64,000 nucleotides of DNA from Flavobacterium sp. J27. Its GTDB lineage: Bacteria; Bacteroidota; Bacteroidia; Flavobacteriales; Flavobacteriaceae. Position 1 is the first letter of the stretch; each line of letters begins with the position of its first letter. Under the pieces are notes generated by a model. That model was not told the origin of the DNA. It did not search any database and worked only from the letters and a program-made list of their open reading frames with translations. Positions 35,145-43,539 of the stretch are shown here, in pieces. The DNA is taken from NCBI RefSeq assembly GCF_004303025.1, contig NZ_PJQW01000004.1, positions 193,183-257,182 on the forward strand, written 5' to 3'. A program made the position numbers and the translations under genes.

Positions 35145-38120
35145 ATGCAGAATAAAGGACTAATTAAATTTTTCGCAATTATCTTTGCTTTGGTATGTAT
35201 TTACCAATTATCTTTTACATTCGTAGCAAATGGAATTGAGAAAGATGCAAAGAGTTATGCAAGTCAGTTTCCACAAGAAATTCAAACTCAAAAAGAAGTA
35301 TCTTATCTAGATTCTTTAGCAAAAAGTAAAGAAAAAGTTTTTCTTTGGAATACTTATGAAGAGGTAAGAAATAATCAAATTAACAAAGGTCTTGACCTTG
35401 AAGGAGGTCTTAACGTTATCCTTCAAATATCGGTTAAAGATATTTTATTTGGTTTAGCTAATGAAACTTCGAATAGAGACTTTTTAAAAGTTTTAGAAGA
35501 AGCTAAGAAAAACCAACAAGGGAATCAGGATTATATAGATGCATTTTTTGCAGAAGCTAATAGAGCAAAACTTCAATTATCTAACGTTGATATTTTTAGA
35601 AATAGAAATTTAGATAAAGAGATAGAGTTAAACATGACAAATGCTCAAGTAGAGCCTATCATTAAGAAAAAAGTTGCTGAATCTGTAGAAAGTGCTTTTG
35701 AAGTATTAAGAAAACGTATCGATCAATTTGGTGTAACACAACCAAACATTCAAATGTTAGGTAATTCTGGAAGAATTTTAGTAGAATTACCAGGAGCTAA
35801 AGATGTAGATCGTATTAAAAAATTATTACAAGGAACTGCTAAGTTAGAATTTTGGGAAACCTATAAAATTGATGAAGTAGCAAATTATTTAATTTCCGCT
35901 AATGAAGTTTTGAAAAAAACGGAAATAGTAAAAGAAGAAGTTAAAGAAGTTGCTAAAGATTCAACTGTTAAAGATTCAACAGCAACAGATTTAGATGCTT
36001 TATTAACTGATAATGCAGATTCTACTGCTGTTCAGGTAAATCCTTTATTTGATAAAATACAAATTACACAACAACCTGGATATTCTGTTTTAGGTTATGC
36101 TAAAGTAGCAGATACTGAAACAATTGGTAACTATTTAAGAAGAAAAGATGTTGTCCGAACTTTACCAAATGCTATTGCAAATGTAAAATTTGTTTGGGGT
36201 AAAGAAAATGAAAAAACACCTGGGATTGTAGAATTATATGCTTTAAAAAGAACAGGGAAAGACGGTAAAGCTCCTATTAGTGGAGGTGTTATTGTAGATG
36301 CTACAGATACTTTTGATCAATTAGGAAAACCTGCCGTTTCAATGCAAATGAATGGTGCTGGATCTAAAGAGTGGGAAAAATTAACAGGCAAAGTTTCTCA
36401 ACAAGGAAATGCTATTGCTATTGTATTAGATAATATTGTTTATTCTGCTCCTGGGGTAAGTAAAGGAGCTATTTCAGGTGGACGTTCTGAAATTTCAGGA
36501 AGTTTTTCAGTAACTGAAACAAAAGATTTAGCTAACGTATTGAGAGCAGGTAAATTACCAGCTGCTGCTGATATTGTTCAATCTGAAGTTGTGGGACCAT
36601 CTTTAGGACAAGAGGCTGTTGATAGCGGTTTCATGTCTTTCATTATTGGTTTCTCTTTAGTATTATTATGGATGGTTGTTTACTATGGTAAAGCTGGTTT
36701 CTATGCAAATCTTGCGTTATTAGTTAACATTTTATTCATTTTTGGAGCTTTAGCTAGTTTTGGTGCTGTATTAACATTACCAGGTATTGCGGGTATCGTA
36801 TTAACTATTGGTATGGCTGTTGATGCGAATGTAATCATTTATGAAAGAGCTAAAGAAGAACTTGATGCTGGTAAAACTGTAGAAGAAGCGGTTAGTTATT
36901 CATACACATGGAAAGGAGCTATGTCATCTATTGTAGATGCAAACGTTACTACTTTCATAACGGCATTAATTTTATTCGTTTTAGGTACAGGACCAATTAA
37001 AGGTTTTGCAACAACTTTATTAATTGGTATTCTTACTTCTTTAATTACTGCTGTATTCATTACTAGAATATTCTTAGATTGGAGTTTATCAAGAAATGAA
37101 AATATTGCATTTTCAACATCAGTAACTAAAAATTGGTTCAAAAACTTAAACTTTGATTTCTTAGGAAAACGTAAAATTGCTTATGCAGTTTCAGGAATTC
37201 TAATTGCTTTAAGTATCTTTTCATTAGTTTCTAAAGGACTTAATTATGGTGTTGATTTTGTTGGAGGTAGAACATATCAAGTTCGTTTTGATAAATCAGT
37301 TTCTGCACCAGAAGTTACTAAAGATTTAGTAGCCGTTTTTGAAAGTGCTGAAGCTAAAATCTATGGTAATGACAAGCAATTAAAGATTACTACAAAATAT
37401 AAAGTAGATGAAGAAGGTGAAGGAGTAGATGCAGAAGTAAATCAAAAATTATTTGAAGCTTTACAAAAATATTTACCATCAAATTTAACAAAAGAAAATT
37501 TTGTGAACCTTTACGAAGGAAAACAAGTGGGTATCATGTCTTCTTCTAAAGTATCGGGTACTATATCAAAAGATATTAAAACCAATTCATTATGGGCGGT
37601 TTTAGGATCTTTATTAGTAGTGTTCCTTTATTTAATGATTTCATTTAGAAAATGGCAGTTTGGACTTGGTGCTGTAATAGCAGTTGCACACGACGTAATT
37701 ATTGTATTAGGGATTTTCTCTTTCTTTTATACGATATTGCCTTTCAATATGGAGATTGACCAAGCTTTCATTGCTGCAATCTTAACGGTTATTGGTTATT
37801 CATTAAATGATACTGTAATTGTATTTGACCGTGTGAGAGAGTATTTGGATTACAATTCTTCTTCTGATTTTAAAGCATTGGTAAATAAAGCCTTAAATTC
37901 AACTTTAAGTAGAACAATCAATACTTCTGCTACCACTTTGGTTGTATTAATTGCTATCTTTATTTTTGGTGGTGAAACGATTAGAGGTTTCGTATTTGCT
38001 ATTTTAGTGGGTATTTTAGTGGGTACTTATTCTTCTTTATTCGTTGCTACACCAGTAATGAATGATACCATGAGTAAGAAAGAAGCTAAAAAAATGGCTG
38101 AATTTAAAAAAGAGGAATAA
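35145..38120 (+). CDS. secDF: Protein translocase subunit SecDF (fused)
   Basis: A 991-residue fusion of SecD and SecF, which is normal in Bacteroidota. The SecD part has the periplasmic P1 region (GLDLEGGLNVILQIS near residue 80) and its six helices (LVLLWMVVYYGKAGFYANL, AVDANVIIYERAKEEL). The SecF part begins near residue 680 with SLVSKGLNYGVDFVGGR and ends with helices containing TVIGYSLNDTVIVFDRVRE and TSATTLVVLIAIFIFGG. It uses the proton gradient to help pull proteins through SecYEG on the periplasmic side. A long Lys/Glu/Thr/Asp-rich insert lies at about residues 255-295 of P1. It is preceded by its own promoter and hairpin. Confidence 0.95.
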   Translation: MQNKGLIKFFAIIFALVCIYQLSFTFVANGIEKDAKSYASQFPQEIQTQKEVSYLDSLAKSKEKVFLWNTYEEVRNNQINKGLDLEGGLNVILQISVKDILFGLANETSNRDFLKVLEEAKKNQQGNQDYIDAFFAEANRAKLQLSNVDIFRNRNLDKEIELNMTNAQVEPIIKKKVAESVESAFEVLRKRIDQFGVTQPNIQMLGNSGRILVELPGAKDVDRIKKLLQGTAKLEFWETYKIDEVANYLISANEVLKKTEIVKEEVKEVAKDSTVKDSTATDLDALLTDNADSTAVQVNPLFDKIQITQQPGYSVLGYAKVADTETIGNYLRRKDVVRTLPNAIANVKFVWGKENEKTPGIVELYALKRTGKDGKAPISGGVIVDATDTFDQLGKPAVSMQMNGAGSKEWEKLTGKVSQQGNAIAIVLDNIVYSAPGVSKGAISGGRSEISGSFSVTETKDLANVLRAGKLPAAADIVQSEVVGPSLGQEAVDSGFMSFIIGFSLVLLWMVVYYGKAGFYANLALLVNILFIFGALASFGAVLTLPGIAGIVLTIGMAVDANVIIYERAKEELDAGKTVEEAVSYSYTWKGAMSSIVDANVTTFITALILFVLGTGPIKGFATTLLIGILTSLITAVFITRIFLDWSLSRNENIAFSTSVTKNWFKNLNFDFLGKRKIAYAVSGILIALSIFSLVSKGLNYGVDFVGGRTYQVRFDKSVSAPEVTKDLVAVFESAEAKIYGNDKQLKITTKYKVDEEGEGVDAEVNQKLFEALQKYLPSNLTKENFVNLYEGKQVGIMSSSKVSGTISKDIKTNSLWAVLGSLLVVFLYLMISFRKWQFGLGAVIAVAHDVIIVLGIFSFFYTILPFNMEIDQAFIAAILTVIGYSLNDTVIVFDRVREYLDYNSSSDFKALVNKALNSTLSRTINTSATTLVVLIAIFIFGGETIRGFVFAILVGILVGTYSSLFVATPVMNDTMSKKEAKKMAEFKKEE

Positions 38121-38146
38121 TAATATTAGAATTATTCATTATATAA

Positions 38147-38172
38147 AAGGCCTGAATATTCAGGTCTTTTTT
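38147..38172 (+). terminator. Rightward terminator after secDF
   Basis: The palindrome CCTGAATATTCAGG (38151-38164), extended outwards by AAGG/TCTT with one G-U pair, is followed by a run of T. It lies 27 bases after the secDF stop, before gldH. Confidence 0.75.
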
Positions 38173-38194
38173 TTATATTTAAAAAAAATTAAAG

Positions 38195-38653
38195 ATGATG
38201 AAATTGCATTACTTAATTGCTGTATTATTCATGATTATTTTTCAATCATGTGACAAAAACCGTATTTATAGAGATTTTGATTCTAATTTTGAAAAAAATC
38301 ATTGGGAATCAAATGATAGTAGATCGTTTACGTTTACTTTGGAAAAAGATGAAAATGCTAATTTAGCGTTACATTTTGGTCATATTTTTGATTTTCAATT
38401 TGATGCTATACCATTACAAGTAGGTATTACTTACCCTGATGGTCATACTGAAATACTGCCTATCAATTTAAAAATAAAAAATGAAAAAGGAGAAGACATA
38501 GCAGATTGTTCTGGAGATGTTTGTGACTTATATTATAACATTAAAAATAATACTCTTTTTCAAAAAGGAACTTATCTAGTAATTATAACCAATAAATTCA
38601 ATGCAGCATATTTGCCAAATGTACTGGGTGTAGGTATACAAGTTACAAAGTAA
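38195..38653 (+). CDS. gldH: Gliding-motility lipoprotein GldH
   Basis: A 152-residue lipoprotein. The signal peptide ends in the lipobox FQSC (Cys about residue 19), followed by DKNRIYRDFDSNFEKNHW. The middle has LHFGHIFDFQFDAIPLQVGI and the end GTYLVIITNKF, matching GldH of Flavobacterium. GldH is needed for gliding and is associated with the T9SS/Gld apparatus at the outer membrane; its biochemical role is unknown. It may begin at either of two adjacent ATGs (38195 or 38198). It is followed five bases later by the stop of the convergent response-regulator gene. Confidence 0.88.
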   Translation: MMKLHYLIAVLFMIIFQSCDKNRIYRDFDSNFEKNHWESNDSRSFTFTLEKDENANLALHFGHIFDFQFDAIPLQVGITYPDGHTEILPINLKIKNEKGEDIADCSGDVCDLYYNIKNNTLFQKGTYLVIITNKFNAAYLPNVLGVGIQVTK

Positions 38654-38658
38654 AAGTT

Positions 38659-39312
38659 CTATTCAATACAAACAATTTTGTTTTTTATGGCATAAAGAAC
38701 TAACCCAATTCTGGTTTTTATTTCTAATTTACAAAATAAGTTTTCTCTGTAACCATCAATGGTTTTTGGGCTTAAGCACATTTCATCTGCAATTTCTTTG
38801 TATGTTTTTTCTGTGCATGCATGTTTAATAAACACAATTTCCTTGTCTTTTAATTCGTGTTTTTGATTATTATTATCCAAACGATTTACTAAAAGTCCAG
38901 AAACTAATTCTGTAAAGAAAAAACCTTTGTCAGAAACCGTTTTTAAGGCTTCTTCAAATATTTGAGGAGAAGTATCTTTTAAAAGATACCCTTTAGCACC
39001 ATGTTTAATCATTTTAATAATAGTTTCTTCATCATCATTTACAGACAATGCAATCACTTTTAAATCTTCTCTATTGCTCTTAATCCACTCCATGGTTTTA
39101 AGGCCATCTAAAACAGGCATGTTAACATCCAAAAGGACTAATTCAATCTCATCTGTGTCAATTTTGTTAGCCTGTACACTATCAATAAAATCTTTGCCAT
39201 TTTCATAATTATCAACTACTATAAAATCATTAAAACTATTAATTAGATATTTTAATGATTGAGAGAATAATAAATGATCATCAATTATTATTACTTTTTT
39301 CTTTGTCTTCAT
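38659..39312 (-). CDS. LuxR/NarL-type response regulator
   Basis: A 217-residue regulator. The receiver domain has the acidic pair D11-D12, phospho-acceptor D62 in LVLLDVNMPVLDG, the conserved Ser/Thr in VIALSVNDDEE, and Lys in KGYLLKDTSPQ. The C-terminal LuxR-type helix-turn-helix is at about residues 150-205 (YKEIADEMCLSPKTIDGYRE). It is transcribed as the last gene of the lipoprotein/7TM/kinase operon, overlapping the kinase gene by 32 bases, so the two are translationally coupled. A GC-rich palindrome upstream of the operon (41369-41391) is a candidate binding site. Confidence 0.9.
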   Translation of the reverse strand: MKTKKKVIIIDDHLLFSQSLKYLINSFNDFIVVDNYENGKDFIDSVQANKIDTDEIELVLLDVNMPVLDGLKTMEWIKSNREDLKVIALSVNDDEETIIKMIKHGAKGYLLKDTSPQIFEEALKTVSDKGFFFTELVSGLLVNRLDNNNQKHELKDKEIVFIKHACTEKTYKEIADEMCLSPKTIDGYRENLFCKLEIKTRIGLVLYAIKNKIVCIE

Positions 39313-40087
39313 TTTGTTTGTTTAAGTTGTATTGTAAGAAAATTTCAGTTCCGTTTTCATTTGAATTTAGAGTCAAATTGGCGCCAATCAATTTTGCTCT
39401 AAACTTGATATTATTTAAACCTAAGCCTTTGTGATTTTGATTAGAATCAAAACCAATACCAAAGTCTTTTAAATTAATTGTGAGTAGGTCTTCATTACAA
39501 TTAATGTTCATTTCTATTTTTTTACTCGAAGAATGTTTGAGACTATTATGTATAGATTCCTGAAAAATACGATATAAAATTAATTCATGTTCTATATTTA
39601 TTTTAGGGAATTCGCAATTAATGTTCAATTTACAGTCTATATTTTTTAATTTTTCTATTCTTTTGAAATCATTTTCAATAGATTCAATAAAGTTAGTATT
39701 TATTAGATTATCTTTATTAATAATTCTTGATAAAATTCGTATTTCGTCTAACGATTTTGCCATAACCGTTTTAACTTCCAGAAGTTCAGCTTTGCTAACA
39801 GTTTCTTCTTTTTGAGCATACATATTTAATTGCATAATAGCAACAGAAATAATTTGACCAATATTGTCATGTAGTTCTTTGCTTATTTCCGTTAATGTTT
39901 GGTCTTTTATTTCTACTCGTGTTTTGATAAGTTCAGATTGAAAATGAATTTCAGATTCCATTTTATCAATCAAAAATTGTGTTTTTTTCTTCTGAAAAAA
40001 GAAAAATAAAACAAATAAAATGACAAGTAAAGTAAAAAATACAATACTTAACGAAATGACTAATAATTGTATTTCTTCTCTGTCCAT
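39281..40087 (-). CDS. Sensor histidine kinase (HisKA_3 type)
   Basis: A 268-residue kinase starting at the ATG at 40085-40087; a longer reading to 40108 adds seven residues that overlap the neighbour. One membrane helix lies at residues about 8-31. The dimerisation helix carries the phospho-histidine H73 in KELHDNIGQIISV. The ATPase domain has QESIHNSLKHS (N box) and DFGIGFD plus GLGLNNI (G boxes). It phosphorylates the response regulator encoded next. There is no extracellular sensor domain of any size, so sensing must come from a partner, most likely the 7TM protein whose gene overlaps the start. Confidence 0.9.
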   Translation of the reverse strand: MDREEIQLLVISLSIVFFTLLVILFVLFFFFQKKKTQFLIDKMESEIHFQSELIKTRVEIKDQTLTEISKELHDNIGQIISVAIMQLNMYAQKEETVSKAELLEVKTVMAKSLDEIRILSRIINKDNLINTNFIESIENDFKRIEKLKNIDCKLNINCEFPKINIEHELILYRIFQESIHNSLKHSSSKKIEMNINCNEDLLTINLKDFGIGFDSNQNHKGLGLNNIKFRAKLIGANLTLNSNENGTEIFLQYNLNKQNEDKEKSNNN

Positions 40088-40710
40088 ATAAAGCCTATTA
40101 TAAAACAACTATTCATTATTAAATTAAGAATGAATATGATTACCCAATATATTGATATTTTATATTCAATCAAAAACCATTCTAAAGATAGCATAAAAGG
40201 CAAAAAAGGCACGTGAAACAATAAGTTTCCTAAGATAAACCAAAAAAAGATTGACTTTTTATAATTTAAAATATTGCTAGAATTAAATAATTCGATTAAA
40301 TATAATAATGAAAGTATAATGAAAAACAAAACAGCAAAAGCATATATTTCTGAAAGTATTGTTGTCCCAAACTTCTCATGATGGCATACATAACTAATTA
40401 TAACACCAATGAAATAAATGCAAATCAATAAAAATGAAATTATTTTATTTTTGTATTTTTTTAAGATTTTTCCAATAATAAAAAAATATATGAAAAAAAG
40501 AATAATAATATAAATATTAAAAACATAGTAATTTAATAGACCTGTCCAATCCGTAAAATAAACACCTAAAATTTCAGTTATTGCCCCTAAAATTATTGTA
40601 AAAAGAAATAATTTTGATTTATAATTGGGTAGTTTTGACCAATTGAGTAGACCAATAACAGCCGAAATTAAGGCGAAAACAAATGGGAAATATCTTAAAT
40701 TTTCTAACAT
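40060..40710 (-). CDS. Seven-helix membrane protein of the two-component operon
   Basis: A 216-residue protein with seven clear hydrophobic segments, for example YFPFVFALISAVIGLLNW, LFLFTIILGAITEILGVYF, YIIILFFIYFFIIG and YWVIIFILNLIMNSCFIIG. The loops are short and basic. I do not recognise the family. The ATG of the kinase overlaps its 3' end by 28 bases and both are on the same strand, so it is translationally coupled to the kinase. Its size and topology fit a membrane sensor that replaces the missing sensor domain of the kinase; this is inferred from layout only. Confidence 0.75.
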   Translation of the reverse strand: MLENLRYFPFVFALISAVIGLLNWSKLPNYKSKLFLFTIILGAITEILGVYFTDWTGLLNYYVFNIYIIILFFIYFFIIGKILKKYKNKIISFLLICIYFIGVIISYVCHHEKFGTTILSEIYAFAVLFFIILSLLYLIELFNSSNILNYKKSIFFWFILGNLLFHVPFLPFMLSLEWFLIEYKISIYWVIIFILNLIMNSCFIIGFIWTEKKYNY

Positions 40711-40795
40711 TAATTCTTTTGATGATATTTTAAAAAAAAAGCAATAGAATTAAAAGCAAACACCTTTAATTCTATTGATAAAGTAATTTGATATT

Positions 40796-41311
40796 TTAAT
40801 TTGATGGATAAATGGCTTTTGGAGGATGTCCCATTGTACCAAAATTCATCGGACTTAATTCATCTACATCTGGATTTTCTTCTTCCGTTTGCATCATAGT
40901 TGGAAGGTTTAATACGCTTCCTTTTTGAACATCTACTTTTTTACCTGTTGGTGTTAAAAAAATGGTAGTCATATTAGCCTTATGACTATACTGAGAGGTA
41001 TTTGGATAGGCGCCTAAATAAAAACGAATACCATCAACATCATAACCTTTGTTCTTGCCTTCTCTCTTAATATAATAGATGTAATTTTCTAATTCTTTTA
41101 TAGAATACCAAGTTGAATTTGCGTCTTCTTTATTAATGCTTTGTGATATTAATGCATGTCTAGTTCTATTGTAATTTTGATTCAATTCTTTAGCTACATC
41201 ATTAGATATTAACTGTGTTGGCTCATCGTGTTTAACTTCCACTTCTGTGCAAGATTGAAACAAAAAAATCAAAAATAAACTAGTTAATAGACCATAGTTA
41301 AATTTTTTCAT
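40796..41311 (-). CDS. Lipoprotein, first gene of the two-component operon
   Basis: A 171-residue lipoprotein: signal peptide with lipobox LFQSC (Cys about residue 21). The mature part has NQNYNRTRHALISQSI, STWYSIKELENYIYYIKRE and VDGIRFYLGAYPN, and a Pro-rich end with MNFGTMGHPPKAIYPSN. I know no family with a known function. It starts 85 bases before the 7TM protein, with a good promoter at 41341-41371 directly upstream. Being exported and first in the operon, it may be the extracytoplasmic ligand-binding or accessory partner of the sensor. Confidence 0.72.
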   Translation of the reverse strand: MKKFNYGLLTSLFLIFLFQSCTEVEVKHDEPTQLISNDVAKELNQNYNRTRHALISQSINKEDANSTWYSIKELENYIYYIKREGKNKGYDVDGIRFYLGAYPNTSQYSHKANMTTIFLTPTGKKVDVQKGSVLNLPTMMQTEEENPDVDELSPMNFGTMGHPPKAIYPSN

Positions 41312-41340
41312 AATTGTTTTATTTATTTAAGTTTATGAGG

Positions 41341-41371
41341 CAAATGTATTTGTAATGCCAAAATCGTACAA
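41341..41371 (-). promoter_or_regulatory. Promoter of the lipoprotein-7TM-kinase-regulator operon
   Basis: On the minus strand TTG (41371-41369), then 20 bases, then TACATTTG (41348-41341), an exact consensus match. The predicted leader is about 25 bases before the ATG at 41311. Confidence 0.65.
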
Positions 41372-41391
41372 GGGGAAAATCCCCCTTTTTT
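41369..41391. promoter_or_regulatory. GC-rich palindrome at the two-component operon promoter
   Basis: On the minus strand the sequence reads AAGGGGGATTTTCCCCTT (41387-41370), a dyad with one extra G on one side, directly overlapping the -33 element. On the plus strand it is followed by a T-run, so it also looks like a rightward terminator or attenuator in front of 41461. Its placement suggests autoregulation by the response regulator. Confidence 0.5.
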
Positions 41392-41460
41392 ATACTATAT
41401 ATTTTTAGGATATCATTTCTTGTTCTCATAAAAACAATTATTTTTACAAAAAAATGTAAT

Positions 41461-42258
41461 ATGAATACTACTATTAGAGAAAAAATAAGGAATGGTTTTA
41501 ACTTAGATTTGGGTAAATTAATAGAAGACTGTTTTGAAATTTATAAGAAAATATTCCTTATTGGTGGGTTGGGTTTTTTGTTGGTATCTATTTTTGGAAT
41601 TTTATTTTACGGATTTTTAGTAGCCATGTTATATGGAGTTAGTGATATTGCAGAATGGGCGATGAAGATGGAAGCTATGCAACATGAAATCCGTTTTATT
41701 ATAGGAAATATAATTATGACTGTGTTTTTTGCTGCCCTAATAGCGCCTTTAAATGCTGGTTTTTTAAAATTATGTTTTTTATCTAAAAGAAATCAAGAAT
41801 TAAAATTAGGGGTTGTTTTTGATTATTACAAGAGTAAATATTTAAAAGATATAATTATTGGATCAGTTATTATAGCCTTAACATCTACTACCTTTATTTC
41901 GGCAATTAAAGTTTTTCCTTTTTCTAGCTTTACTATTTTTTTAAATTTAATAGGTGTTCTTATTCAAATACTCGTATCCTTATTTACCATTTTATTTATT
42001 CCTTTAGTTATTTTTGGTAATCAAAATTACACAGATGCGATACAAAACAGTATAAAATTAACAGCTAAAAAACCTTTTCATATTATCTTAGCATTAGTTA
42101 TTGCAGTAATTGGAGCTTTTTTAGGGTTAATTGGTTTTTGTATAGGTGTCTTTTTTACGATGCCTCTTTATGTAGCAATGATTTTTTCAATTTATGATAA
42201 TATAGTAGGAGTTGAAGAGTATAATGTATTAGATGAGATAGGTAGAAACGAAGAATAA
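41461..42258 (+). CDS. Multi-pass membrane protein of unknown function
   Basis: A 265-residue protein with about six hydrophobic segments, for example FLIGGLGFLLVSIFGIL-like IFLIGGLGFLLVSIFGILF, FIIGNIIMTVFFAAL, SLFTILFIPLVIFG and IILALVIAVIGAFLGLIG. The soluble N-terminus is amphipathic (RNGFNLDLGKLIEDCFEIYK). The middle has DYYKSKYLKDIIIGSVIIAL, a pattern seen in DUF975-like and glycerophosphodiester-phosphodiesterase-type membrane domains, but without catalytic residues. I cannot give it a family with certainty. It lies 37 bases upstream of the YpfJ-type peptidase gene and is probably co-transcribed with it. Confidence 0.65.
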   Translation: MNTTIREKIRNGFNLDLGKLIEDCFEIYKKIFLIGGLGFLLVSIFGILFYGFLVAMLYGVSDIAEWAMKMEAMQHEIRFIIGNIIMTVFFAALIAPLNAGFLKLCFLSKRNQELKLGVVFDYYKSKYLKDIIIGSVIIALTSTTFISAIKVFPFSSFTIFLNLIGVLIQILVSLFTILFIPLVIFGNQNYTDAIQNSIKLTAKKPFHIILALVIAVIGAFLGLIGFCIGVFFTMPLYVAMIFSIYDNIVGVEEYNVLDEIGRNEE

Positions 42259-42295
42259 TTTTTATTAACTTTGAATAAATAAAACGTATAGCAAC

Positions 42296-43153
42296 ATGAA
42301 ATGGCAAGGTAGAAGACAAAGTGATAATGTGGAAGACAGAAGGGGGATGTCTTCTGGAGGTAAAGTTATTGCAGGAGGAGGAATAATAGGTATTATTGTT
42401 CTTTTATTGCAATTATTTGGTGGTGAAACTGGGCAAAGCTTAGCTCCAGTTTTGGAACAAATGAACCAAACAAATTCACAACAAGAAACAGTTCAAAGAG
42501 AATTAACTCCTGAAGAAGATGCTTTAGGACAATTTGCAGCTACTGTGCTGGCTGATACAGAAGATATTTGGACAAAAATTTTTAATGATAATCAATTAGG
42601 TATTTATGAAAAACCTAAAATGGTTTTATTTACAGATGCCGTTCAAACGGCTTGTGGTGGTGCTACAGCTGCGTCAGGACCTTTTTATTGTCCGGCAGAT
42701 AAAAAAGTGTATATGGATCTTCGTTTTTTTGAAGAATTGCGTACCCGTTTTGGAGCAAAAGGTGGTGATTTTGCAATTGCCTATGTTATAGCACATGAAG
42801 TAGGACATCATGTTCAAACTTTGTTAGGGACTTCTCAAAAAGTGCGTCAAGCACAACAAGGAAAAAGTAAAGCAGATGCCAATAAATTATCTGTTTGTTT
42901 AGAATTACAAGCCGATTTTTATGCAGGTCTTTGGGCACATTATAATAAAAAGTATTTAGAAGAAGGGGATATTGAAGAAGCATTAAGTGCTGCACATGCT
43001 GTGGGAGACGATGCTATTCAAAGTAAGATGCAAGGTCATGTTGTACCCGATTCCTTTACGCACGGAACTTCTGAACAACGAATGAAATGGTTTATGAAAG
43101 GGTATAACTCTGGTAATATTAGCCAACACAATACTTTCGAAGAAGAGTTGTAA
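42296..43153 (+). CDS. ypfJ: YpfJ-family neutral zinc metallopeptidase
   Basis: A 285-residue protein. The N-terminus MKWQGRRQSDNVEDRRG is the hallmark of this family, followed by one membrane helix (IAGGGIIGIIVLLLQLFGG). The zinc site is HEVGHH in YVIAHEVGHHVQTLLG with the downstream Glu of ELQADFYAGLWA (residues about 168-215). Cysteines in TACGGATAASGPFYC are typical. It is a membrane-anchored neutral metalloprotease, function largely unknown. It follows the membrane protein gene by 37 bases and ends at a bidirectional terminator. Confidence 0.92.
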   Translation: MKWQGRRQSDNVEDRRGMSSGGKVIAGGGIIGIIVLLLQLFGGETGQSLAPVLEQMNQTNSQQETVQRELTPEEDALGQFAATVLADTEDIWTKIFNDNQLGIYEKPKMVLFTDAVQTACGGATAASGPFYCPADKKVYMDLRFFEELRTRFGAKGGDFAIAYVIAHEVGHHVQTLLGTSQKVRQAQQGKSKADANKLSVCLELQADFYAGLWAHYNKKYLEEGDIEEALSAAHAVGDDAIQSKMQGHVVPDSFTHGTSEQRMKWFMKGYNSGNISQHNTFEEEL

Positions 43154-43174
43154 AATAAAATCGATATTAAATAA

Positions 43175-43208
43175 AAACCCGAACTAGTTTATTCTAATTC
43201 GGGTTTTT
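43175..43208. terminator. Bidirectional terminator between ypfJ and 43213
   Basis: AAACCCGAA (43175-43183) pairs with TTCGGGTTT (43198-43206). T-rich sequence follows on both strands, so it can end transcripts from the peptidase gene and from the convergent membrane-protein gene. Confidence 0.75.
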
Positions 43209-43212
43209 GTTT

Positions 43213-43527
43213 TTAATTCCACAAGGTGCCGTCTAAGCCTAATATTGTACCTATCCAAAGAAAGAAAAGTAGGATAAAAACGCTAAAAAGAAATAGCATT
43301 AGATTTATAAATTTGAAAGCTGTCTTTTTTGTATTGATTAAATAAAATAGAGCACCTCCAATAGAAGTTATAAAAGGAGTAACAACTAAAGGTCTGACAA
43401 ACCAAACTTTTCCCCACGTTGGGTTTGGATTAGGTACACTAAAGATTAATAGTAAAATAATTATCAAGGCTACTATTGCACCTGCAATAGCAAATTTAAA
43501 CACATTAGAAATGGAGATTGTATGCAT
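43213..43527 (-). CDS. Small three-helix membrane protein
   Basis: A 104-residue protein with three hydrophobic segments (FAIAGAIVALIIILLLIF, PLVVTPFITSIGGALFYLI, INLMLFLFSVFILLFFLW). Similar small proteins in flavobacteria are sometimes labelled KefB-like potassium transporter, but nothing here supports a transport activity. It is the last gene of the leftward envelope cluster, 12 bases after creD. Its frame and codon use match the neighbours. Function unknown. Confidence 0.65.
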   Translation of the reverse strand: MHTISISNVFKFAIAGAIVALIIILLLIFSVPNPNPTWGKVWFVRPLVVTPFITSIGGALFYLINTKKTAFKFINLMLFLFSVFILLFFLWIGTILGLDGTLWN

Positions 43528-43539
43528 AGAATTTTCTTT

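Noticed and set aside
43213-43527. KefB-type potassium transporter
   Set aside because: Only about 100 residues and three helices, with no selectivity or NAD-binding motif.
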